Assembly (NCBI GenBank): GCA_016704465.1
Contig: JADJAD010000015.1
Location: forward strand, 88,669 to 152,668
DNA length: 64,000 nt
Reading direction: 5' to 3'
From: Gemmatimonadota bacterium
GTDB taxonomy: Bacteria > Gemmatimonadota > Gemmatimonadetes > Gemmatimonadales > Gemmatimonadaceae
Below are positions 57,517 to 64,000 of this stretch, in pieces; the stretch's first letter is position 1; each line of letters opens with the position of its first letter. The position numbers were made by a program, and so were the translations under genes. The notes below the pieces were generated by a model. The model was not told the origin of the DNA. It made no database searches and saw nothing but the letters and a program-made list of their open reading frames with translations.

Positions 57517-58407
57517 ATCGCCTGCGTCACCTTGGCTCTATCGACGACCTGTCCACCGAAGAGATCCTCGCTTTGCTCGATCGCGCCGAGCAGTTACGGC
57601 AGGGCGCGACCGGCGAGTGGCGGCCCGGCCGGGTGCTAACGCTGGCCTTCTTCGAGTCGTCGACGAGGACCCAGGTGGGCTTCGCAAGCGCGGGGGCGCG
57701 ACTGGGCTTTGTGCCCATCGACCTGAACGCCCCGCGCCACTCTGCCGGCATGTCTGCCCAGGAGTCGCTCTCCGACACGATCCGGGTGGTCTCGGCATAC
57801 TCCGACCTGCTGGTCCTCCGCCATCCGTCGCGTTCGGCCTGGGAGACTGCAATGGAGGTAGCGCAGTGCCCGATGATCAATGGTGGGTGCGGTGCGGGGG
57901 AGCATCCGAGCCAGGCGCTCATCGATCTCTTCGCCATCCGGCGGGCGTTTGGGCGGCTCAGTGGATTGCGGGTGGGGATCGTTGGCGATATCGCTGGTAG
58001 CCGTGCGGTGCATTCGTTCGTGCGGGGTCTGCAGCGTTTCGGGCAGGCGGAGCTCCGGTTGATGGGGCCGGAGTCGCGGCTGGGAGATGCGCGGTTCGCC
58101 GGAGCGAGCTATGGGACGGCGCTCGATCTCGAGGGGCTTGATGTGGTCTACATGGCGGGGTTGCCGGCGGGGGGGGGGAGGGGGCGTTGGATGCGGGGGT
58201 GCGTGGTGCCTATGCGTTGACAGCGGCGAGGATAGGGCGGCTCCTCCCGGAGCGATCGTCTTGAGTCCGTTGCCTCGTATTGACGAGATCGACAAGGAGA
58301 TAGATGTTGACTCCAGCGCGCAATACTTCGAGAACAGCGATGATGCGGCGTTCATCAGGACCTCGCTCATGGAGCGCGGTTTCGATCTTGAGGGCAGAGA
58401 GCCCTGA
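57513..58407 (+). CDS. Aspartate/ornithine carbamoyltransferase homologue with altered residues, frameshifted
   Basis: A GTG start overlapping the nitroreductase stop. The carbamoyl-phosphate site motif is intact in FFESSTRTQVGFASAGARLG and HPSQALIDLFAIRRAFGRLS; VGIVGDIAGSRAVHSFVRGL is the aspartate-domain Rossmann start. Two positions differ from true ATCase: the 80s-loop lysine (K-G-E) reads AQE in GMSAQESLSDTIRVVSAY, and the HPLPR loop reads SPLPRIDEIDKEIDV. Frame changes occur in the long G run near 58170 and near 58250; after both, the family C-terminus VDSSAQYFENSDDAAFIRTS is present. It is probably a repurposed carbamoyltransferase, not pyrimidine synthesis: no pyr genes are near. Confidence 0.72.
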
Positions 58408-58434
58408 CTCTTGCGGTAGGGGACGATTCGACAA

Positions 58435-61152
58435 ATGAGCGCGTCAGAAGAGTTCTTCGTGCTGGAACACCAGACCGTGAGAGTGCATCGGAAGCTTCGC
58501 GAAAAGGTCGTGAATCTCAACAATGCGCTGACAGACACGGGCCCCGGTTCGAAGTCCGCCGTGGAGGAGATGCTCTGGGTTGGAGAGCAGTGCATCAGAG
58601 GTCTGATGTTGCTCGCGCTATCCGAGTTTGCTCACCAGCGACTTGTCGGCGATCGTTTCAAGGAGATTCTCGAACGCGTTCAAGCCTATTCCGGGAGTAA
58701 CCTCTCGCTCGGCTCAGACCAGAGCCTGCTCATGGCCCTCTGGAAGCATAGGAGTGAGCTGCAATGTCTGCGCAATCTCGCGCTTGACCAGAAGAGCTTG
58801 GAGTGCGGCCAGCTCCATAAGTTCTGGGAGGCGGTGCGCAGCGCCGGAAGCGCAGGCAATGTTGTCCGCGAGTTCAGCGCGCTGGCGCCGCCCGAAAACG
58901 CACCACATCTACCGCTCCAATCAGTTCTTCCCCTGCTTTCGGCGATTCGCAACGCCACGCTCGGTCATGACGGCGAACATCGGGACAAGCGGACGGGGGA
59001 AGAAAGGGAGCTCGAACGCAACAAGGAGTACTTCGAACTACTTGGCCCGCTACTGCTGCCCGTCGTTGTACAGTTGCTGCGCAGCGCGCTTCCGACGCTC
59101 GTTCGATACCATCGATGCGTCATCACGCGGATTGAGGGTAGCGATCCTTGCGCGACAGTAGAGCTACCTTTCAAGGATAAGTTTACGCTGAAACTCAGGC
59201 TTTCACTCGACCACGCTTGCGTCGAGAGAGAAGCGTGGTATGTCGATACGATGCGCCATGGCTCTGCGACTGCCCCCTTGCCGGCGGCGCATCGGCTCTT
59301 CGAAGCAATCACGCCGTGGGAGTACCTCGAAAAAGTGGCCACAACTGAGCTGCACTCGACTTCCGCAATGCCAAAGTCCCGCCAACAGCGGAACGACGAC
59401 ACGGGTGAGGTCACGATACAAGAGGCGATCAGTCGAAGGCTCTTCACGCCCGCGCTGGGCCCGCAGGGCTACCGGGCGCAGAGCCCGTCATTGCACGGAC
59501 GGGCGCACATTGAGAACAGGAGAGCGCTGCTTGAGGAGTGTTTGACGACTAAAGATGAGACGCAATACCTGGCGAGTGTCATCGAGTCAAGGCTGGGGGC
59601 TCTTGAATCGAAAATCAAGGAGGGCATCGCTAGACAGGTAGTGCCAACCGACCCATACGAGTCGGACGAACTGTTGTCTTTGCAGGCTGCAGTCGTTGCG
59701 CTGGGAGTGGCTCTCACCGGTGCGTTCGGAAGCTCGCTCTCCCGCGATATGGTGGCGATCACCGATACGGCGAGCATCGCCGTCCTGTTGTCGCCTGAGC
59801 AAGCGCTCAATGTTCGCAAAGTGCTCGATGTGGCCTGCGCGAAGTCTGCCCTGCTCAAGGCCGTCGCCGCAAAGGGAAAGGTCCCTCGCGAGCATGGGCT
59901 CGGTGCGCTCGGAATCAGTGTGGGCCTAGAGGCGATCCGACGGGACCTCGCGAACTATTCGACACCTCGCGTATCGGTCACGGTACTGGAATGGGTCGCT
60001 GATCTCATCTATCACACGCTGCGATTCCGCGCGCCATTGTATCCCGCGCCCGATGAACTCGCGTTTCAGATCGGCATCTGCCTCGCTGACGCGATGCCCC
60101 CGCGACGATATCCGATGGGCATCGTGGCAACCAGGCTCACAACAATTGCGGAGTTCATTCCTCAGTGGTTGAGGATGTGGAGGGGCTCGCAACAGCTCAG
60201 TTCCGTGTCGGATCTGCATGCTACCATAGCCCGGGCGCTGGTGGCGCAGCTTGATCCGCCTAACCTTCCAGAGCTGACATTGTCGCGGCCCGGTGGCCAG
60301 TTGCCTGCGTCGCGGCGCTCGGACGCGGATGCGATAGGTGATGACCACGCAACCGAGGCGTATCGTCATTTCGCGCCCCTGGCCATCGACGCAATGCTCG
60401 ATGACCAGCTTGAGCGCGCATTGCAGTTGGCGGGCGTTGGGTATCACATCGTGCTTCCCTGCCTCATTACATATCGCGACCAGGACCACGCCATAGTGAG
60501 CGCGGCGCAGTGGATTGTGTACTCGGCGCGACCCGAAGCTGGTGCGCACGGATCTACCGAGGCTGAATGGACGCTTCTTTCGGAGAAGAGCAAGGACCGG
60601 CGCGCGCAGAATCAACGGCTCGACCTTGGGGACTTACCCTTTCCCGGGCCCATCGTGTTGAAGACCAGTGGCTCTCCTCTCACTCGCCTTCCTGAAGGAT
60701 CTAAGGAGTGTACGGCGCTGAGGGGATCTCAACATCTGGGCGAGCTCTACGAAGTCAAGCATCGATTCGTCATCTCGAACTCGGAGATTGCAAAACGCGC
60801 AGCTGACAGCGTCGGGCTGCCGGGCTTGAAGGCTCTCCTCCGGCAGACACGAAACATCAAGCGAATGACGTATGCGCGTGTACTCTGCCTTCTTGGCTTC
60901 TCCCTCACGGATTCCAACAGTCGGTTGGAGGTGTTCGAGTTGTACCGGCGAGTCTTCGGCGATGAACGCGAGCGAGACGATTTCGCTCCAGACGTGCATC
61001 CACAGGTTGTCTTCGTAGATTCACCGAAAGACCCGATCGTACACGCCTTCCTGGAACTCACAAACAATACGCTCGATACATCAGTCGAGCGCATTCTGGA
61101 CGTCATCAACGAATCGCTTCCTCCATCAGATGGCCGACCCTCGCACGTCTAG
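58435..61152 (+). CDS. Large protein with HEPN-like N-terminal and SIR2-like C-terminal parts
   Basis: An intact 905-residue cytoplasmic protein. Residues about 1-215 are helical and contain LLSAIRNATLGHDGE, an RNx4H motif (R172, H178) of the HEPN RNase type. The C-terminal third (about 740-850) reads PGPIVLKTSGSPLTRLPEG, HRFVISNSEIAKRA and VLCLLGFSLTDSNSRLEVFE, the order seen in SIR2-like defence NADases (K-x-HGS..., then GxSLxDxN). A diverged turn VALTGAFGSSLS near residue 430 may be the nucleotide-binding start. Assignment of both domains is by motif only. It overlaps the nSTAND gene by 23 bases, implying an effector-NTPase pair. Base use is less GC-rich than in the preceding genes. Confidence 0.5.
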   Translation: MSASEEFFVLEHQTVRVHRKLREKVVNLNNALTDTGPGSKSAVEEMLWVGEQCIRGLMLLALSEFAHQRLVGDRFKEILERVQAYSGSNLSLGSDQSLLMALWKHRSELQCLRNLALDQKSLECGQLHKFWEAVRSAGSAGNVVREFSALAPPENAPHLPLQSVLPLLSAIRNATLGHDGEHRDKRTGEERELERNKEYFELLGPLLLPVVVQLLRSALPTLVRYHRCVITRIEGSDPCATVELPFKDKFTLKLRLSLDHACVEREAWYVDTMRHGSATAPLPAAHRLFEAITPWEYLEKVATTELHSTSAMPKSRQQRNDDTGEVTIQEAISRRLFTPALGPQGYRAQSPSLHGRAHIENRRALLEECLTTKDETQYLASVIESRLGALESKIKEGIARQVVPTDPYESDELLSLQAAVVALGVALTGAFGSSLSRDMVAITDTASIAVLLSPEQALNVRKVLDVACAKSALLKAVAAKGKVPREHGLGALGISVGLEAIRRDLANYSTPRVSVTVLEWVADLIYHTLRFRAPLYPAPDELAFQIGICLADAMPPRRYPMGIVATRLTTIAEFIPQWLRMWRGSQQLSSVSDLHATIARALVAQLDPPNLPELTLSRPGGQLPASRRSDADAIGDDHATEAYRHFAPLAIDAMLDDQLERALQLAGVGYHIVLPCLITYRDQDHAIVSAAQWIVYSARPEAGAHGSTEAEWTLLSEKSKDRRAQNQRLDLGDLPFPGPIVLKTSGSPLTRLPEGSKECTALRGSQHLGELYEVKHRFVISNSEIAKRAADSVGLPGLKALLRQTRNIKRMTYARVLCLLGFSLTDSNSRLEVFELYRRVFGDERERDDFAPDVHPQVVFVDSPKDPIVHAFLELTNNTLDTSVERILDVINESLPPSDGRPSHV

Positions 61153-62617
61153 TGTGATCATGTCCTCGCACGCACAACCACGCTCGGTACTTCCATGGCC
61201 CGGCCCCAAACCCTATCGAGAAAGCGAACGCCACCTCTTTCACGGGCGGTTGCAGGAGGCTCGCGAGCTCGTAGGACGACTGAAGCAGGATCGATTCTGC
61301 GTTCTCAGCGCCGGCAGTGGTGCAGGCAAGACGTCGCTCATTCATGCCGCGCTTGTCCCCGGACTTCGGATTGGCCGTCTTCGCGGATATCCGTTCGGGT
61401 TTGCCGTAGTAGTCGCCGGGTGGGGCAAGTATGCGGGGTTCGCGCCACACGCGACTCTCGCGATCGCGCTGTACGATGCGCTCAAGGAGCTGCATGAACG
61501 CCCGCCGGACGACTTGGACGCTGAAGATCGTCGAGTCTTGGAGTCTCTACAGCCGCCTGACGTTGGGGCGACCTCGTCCGGTGCGGGATGGCGAGAGCTC
61601 CTTGCCTACGTTCGTACCCTTTGCGATGCGCTGGGTCGGCTGGTTCTCGGGGTGGGCCAGGCAGAGGCGCTGCTCGGTTCCGGACAACACGAGCGGGACC
61701 GCGACCGCGAGCGAGCTCTGCTCGGAGCGTTGGCTGAGGTGTTCAGGGACGAGCCCCGCGTGAGTTTGCTCGTCTCGCTCCGTGAGGAATACGTCGCACG
61801 CCTTCGCGTTCTCGACCAGTATGGGCTGCAGGTTGACTCACGCATCATGTTTCTCGAGCCTCTGGCTCCTGAGACCGCAGAGGACGCGGTACGCGCGGCC
61901 GCGGATTCCACCGATGATGTGCGTCTCACTCCCGATGCGGCAGCGAAGATCGCTGCTCTCGCTTCGGGCGGAGAAGTGAGGGCATTTGACCTTCTCGGAT
62001 TCCAGGCGATCCTTGTTGGAGTGTACGAAGCGGCTCGACCGAAGGATGACGTCGCGTCTTCTTCACCCGTTCTGCTCGATGACGCGAAGCTAGACGCGTA
62101 CCTTGGACAGCTCAGGGCACGCTACTCGACGAAGGAGGGCTCTGTTGTTCGGATGGCACTTCGCCATCACATCGAGCGCTTGCTTGAGCATCCGTCGATA
62201 GCGCCGGCCGGAATCAAGCGACGTCTGCTCGCGCGGATGGCAAAGCGGCTGTCGACGACGGGTGGCTTCAAGCGCCATGCCTTGGAGGCAGAGCTTGTGT
62301 ACGAGGCCGTGCTCGAAGACATACGGAGGATGGGCGTACGCGACTCCGAGGAGGAGATTCGGAGCTATGTGCAGGAGCTCGGGAATCGCGAAGCGGGCGA
62401 CGTATCCCCACTGAAGGTGAGCCTCGATCGGCGTCACGTGCTTTCGGGGTCGTGGCTGCAAGCGTGGCGAACGCTCGGCGAGAATTGGCGACCAACTAAT
62501 GGTAGCGATGGAGTCGAGGGCGACAGTGCTCCACCGCCTGAACCTTCCCCAGAGGCGGCACAACGGTTTCTTGCTGAGAGGGTCGCAGGTTTAGTGAAGG
62601 AGGGCTACGAACTCTAG
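61130..62617 (+). CDS. nSTAND-type P-loop NTPase
   Basis: A 495-residue protein (ATG 61160, MSSHAQPRSVLPWPGPKPYR, is a likely alternative start). PWPGPKPYRESERHLFHGRL is the entry motif of the novel-STAND NTPases (PYpGLraF....lFfGR), and the Walker A reads VLSAGSGAGKTSLIHAAL (residues about 57-74). LGRLVLGVGQAEALLG replaces a standard Walker B. Later segments (VSLLVSLREEYVARLRVLDQ; IMFLEPLAPETAEDAVRAAA) match the STAND sensor/HETHS region. No repeat sensor domain follows, so sensing may be done by a partner. Intact. It probably switches the overlapping upstream effector on. Confidence 0.75.
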   Translation: MADPRTSSVIMSSHAQPRSVLPWPGPKPYRESERHLFHGRLQEARELVGRLKQDRFCVLSAGSGAGKTSLIHAALVPGLRIGRLRGYPFGFAVVVAGWGKYAGFAPHATLAIALYDALKELHERPPDDLDAEDRRVLESLQPPDVGATSSGAGWRELLAYVRTLCDALGRLVLGVGQAEALLGSGQHERDRDRERALLGALAEVFRDEPRVSLLVSLREEYVARLRVLDQYGLQVDSRIMFLEPLAPETAEDAVRAAADSTDDVRLTPDAAAKIAALASGGEVRAFDLLGFQAILVGVYEAARPKDDVASSSPVLLDDAKLDAYLGQLRARYSTKEGSVVRMALRHHIERLLEHPSIAPAGIKRRLLARMAKRLSTTGGFKRHALEAELVYEAVLEDIRRMGVRDSEEEIRSYVQELGNREAGDVSPLKVSLDRRHVLSGSWLQAWRTLGENWRPTNGSDGVEGDSAPPPEPSPEAAQRFLAERVAGLVKEGYEL

Positions 62618-62622
62618 CGTAC

Positions 62623-63311
62623 TTGGCTTCGCCGAATGCCCAACTGCTCAAGAGTAGCTCCACGCTGTTTGGACCTAGTTGCGAGCTTGCGCATGACGGG
62701 ATCGGCGGTGCCTTACTTGACTGGTCATCATCCGAATTGCTCTCGGTGGACGAAGTCAGAGCGTCGCCGGTAAGTCTCGGAGGGCAGGATTTCGCTTGGG
62801 ACGATTCTGCGTTGACCGGGCAGTTCCACTATATGTGTTGGCTCACGTGTCGCTTGAGCGGTGTAACCCTCAAAGGCGTTGAGTTTCTGCACTGTACCTT
62901 CAAGGGAATGCTCTTCGAGGATTGTACCTTCATCGATTGCGCCTTCATCGATTGCGACCTGTCAGGAGCGATGTTCCTCGGTGGGAGCATTGGGGCGCGC
63001 AGAAGGGTCGACTCCGCTTGGACAAGTGCTGGGCGAGTTCTCTGGTCATGCGCGGTGTGGAGCTAACGGGGGCGCTAGACCTTGGCGACTCCGTCTTGCG
63101 ATTCAGTCAGCTCGAAAAGTTTGACCGCAAGGCGGACGGATCCATCATCGTCAGGAATGGCGACCTGCGAAACATGCTGTTTCACAACATGGACTCGGAG
63201 TGGGTCACGTTCGTTCCGGCCCAGGATTCGCAAAGGCGCGTCGGGCTTACGAGCTATCTGCCCGAGGTTCTGCGAGGCGAGAGAGATCCAAGCCATAGTG
63301 TGCACGGATGA
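62623..63311 (+). CDS. Pentapeptide-repeat-like protein, frameshifted
   Basis: Begins at TTG 62623, five bases after the nSTAND stop. The middle shows beta-helix repeats with a phenylalanine or leucine every five residues and many cysteines: CRLSGVTLKGVEFLHCTFKG, FEDCTFIDCAFIDCDLSGAM. A frame change near 62995 leads to VMRGVELTGALDLGDSVLRF, more repeats and FHNMDSEWVTFVPAQDSQ. Pentapeptide proteins form right-handed beta helices used as scaffolds or DNA mimics. The end overlaps the convergent ATP-grasp gene by 65 bases. Confidence 0.6.
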
Positions 63312-64000
63312 CCGCGTCAAGCATCGCCTGTGCGTGTGGCAGGATGTCAGATCCGTCGGTCGTCACGCTAGCGTCGAAGTGAACCACTCCAAGCACCGCG
63401 TCTGGATCGACGGTCTCGCCTGCGGCGGGGAGCACATCGTGAGGTGGCAATCCCAGACGGACACCCTCGCTGGTGACTTCCGCTGGCACGGACAACAGGT
63501 TGTGGCATACGACGTGTGCGCGCGCTGGAGTCGCTCGAGTGAGTTCCCGTAGCGGCTGCTGTGGCGGTGGCGAGAGCCCGAGGAATGAAGCAGCATGATG
63601 GAGAAAGATGTCCGACAGGCCGAGTGCTGCGTCAAGTTCTGCCGTGACGCGAGAGGAGCCCTGAAATCTTGGATTCACTTCTGTCAGGTAGACAAGCCCG
63701 TCATGACAAAGTGCGTCGATGCCGAAAGCCCCGAGATAGCCGTTACGCGAAAGCCATCGACCGACCTGCATTCCCAGCTTCTCGAGCTCATCGAGCACCG
63801 GGTCCGTAAGGTTTTTCGCGGCGGCGAAGTCATTGCCACAATACCCGAACCGGCGCGTCGTACACTGCTTGATTCCGATCAACTGGACCGAAGGACCGTG
63901 GAAAGTGACCTGACCACCCGGGAACACGCAGCAGTTGAGGTTTAGCGGGATTGACGGCGCAAGGTAGGACGCTGTTGCGAGGAACCCGTCCGCGTGCGCA
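63247..64000 (-). CDS. ATP-grasp enzyme, partial (runs off the right edge)
   Basis: The frame is open from the stop at 63247 to the window edge. GYLGAFGIDALCHDGLVYLT then EVNPRFQGSS is the C-terminal ATP-grasp motif in which the glutamate and asparagine bind magnesium; PVLDELEKLGMQVGRWLSRN precedes it. Upstream, GFLATASYLAPSIPLNLNCC shows that the gene continues beyond 64000. ATP-grasp enzymes ligate carboxylates to amines, and many act in peptide natural-product or cofactor pathways. It may connect with the radical SAM / nitroreductase / carbamoyltransferase genes, but the strand differs. Confidence 0.75.
   Translation of the reverse strand, partial: AHADGFLATASYLAPSIPLNLNCCVFPGGQVTFHGPSVQLIGIKQCTTRRFGYCGNDFAAAKNLTDPVLDELEKLGMQVGRWLSRNGYLGAFGIDALCHDGLVYLTEVNPRFQGSSRVTAELDAALGLSDIFLHHAASFLGLSPPPQQPLRELTRATPARAHVVCHNLLSVPAEVTSEGVRLGLPPHDVLPAAGETVDPDAVLGVVHFDASVTTDGSDILPHAQAMLDAVIRAHYGLDLSRLAEPRADSS

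Noticed and set aside
57513..58407. Naming the gene pyrB
   Set aside because: Two catalytic positions differ and no pyrimidine genes are near, so a symbol would mislead.
58435..61152. Treating the large protein as a complete canonical sirtuin
   Set aside because: The NAD-binding GAGxS and the catalytic HG motifs are not clear; only a SIR2-like C-terminal pattern can be supported.
1..64000. Recurrent 7-mer GTTAGGC/GCCTAAC (for example near 7165, 13815, 15895, 35226, 60258)
   Set aside because: Hand counting gives about nine sites, close to a rough expectation for this base composition, and they have no fixed position or strand.

Overview
The window is GC-rich throughout (GTG and TTG starts are frequent) and carries exported peptidases, amidohydrolases and lipoproteins that are typical of Gemmatimonadota. 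That assignment is an inference from gene content and style; there is no rRNA or marker gene here. I see no tRNA, rRNA or CRISPR array.

Region 1 (1-18.9 kb) is ordinary chromosome: a CsgG-like protein, an M24 aminopeptidase, a GH20 hexosaminidase lipoprotein, an exported amidohydrolase, an AmpG-like transporter divergent from a BlaI/BlaR1 pair, an M23 endopeptidase, a Tat-exported M20 carbamoylase (one frameshift), a MarR regulator, an amidase, an M29-like protein, an M20 carboxypeptidase and a lipoprotein. Almost all reading frames are intact.

Region 2 (19.1-64 kb) is an accessory island of compact, mostly overlapping operons with signalling and conflict-type domains. Operon A (minus, 30.6 to 21.8 kb): DUF3800, a Crp-sensor-like protein, a sigma-70-like protein, a DNA-binding-like protein, a Lon-like protease, a one-TM protein and a DnaJ-type zinc-finger membrane protein. 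A Ser/Thr kinase is divergent from it. Operon B (minus, 38.8 to 33.5 kb): vWA-like lipoprotein, four-TM protein, DUF2997-like protein, AAA ATPase, DegT aminotransferase. Operon C (minus, 51.7 to 40.4 kb): coiled-coil protein, helical protein, ClpB-like AAA+, NrdG-like radical SAM enzyme, zinc-ribbon pseudokinase, giant SEDS (FtsW/RodA) protein, class B PBP. Operon D (plus, 51.9 to 63.3 kb): two DUF4407-type membrane proteins, a small protein, then a coupled radical SAM / nitroreductase / carbamoyltransferase-like trio, then a HEPN/SIR2-like protein with an nSTAND NTPase and a pentapeptide-repeat protein. An ATP-grasp gene runs off the right edge.

Together the island suggests an envelope-linked stress or defence apparatus: sensors and NTPases (STAND, AAA, Clp), signal relays (kinase, pseudokinase, sigma factor, Lon-like protease) and outputs (cell-wall synthases, radical SAM chemistry, SIR2/HEPN effector). 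Operon A has the parts list of a protease-controlled sigma-factor circuit.

Caution: more than 30 apparent frameshifts fall between 19 and 58 kb, against one in the first 19 kb. Family motifs on both sides of the breaks are intact and several breaks sit in homopolymer or GC-dinucleotide runs, so draft-assembly indels are the simplest explanation; real decay is not excluded. Broken genes are given as one entry spanning all reading-frame segments.
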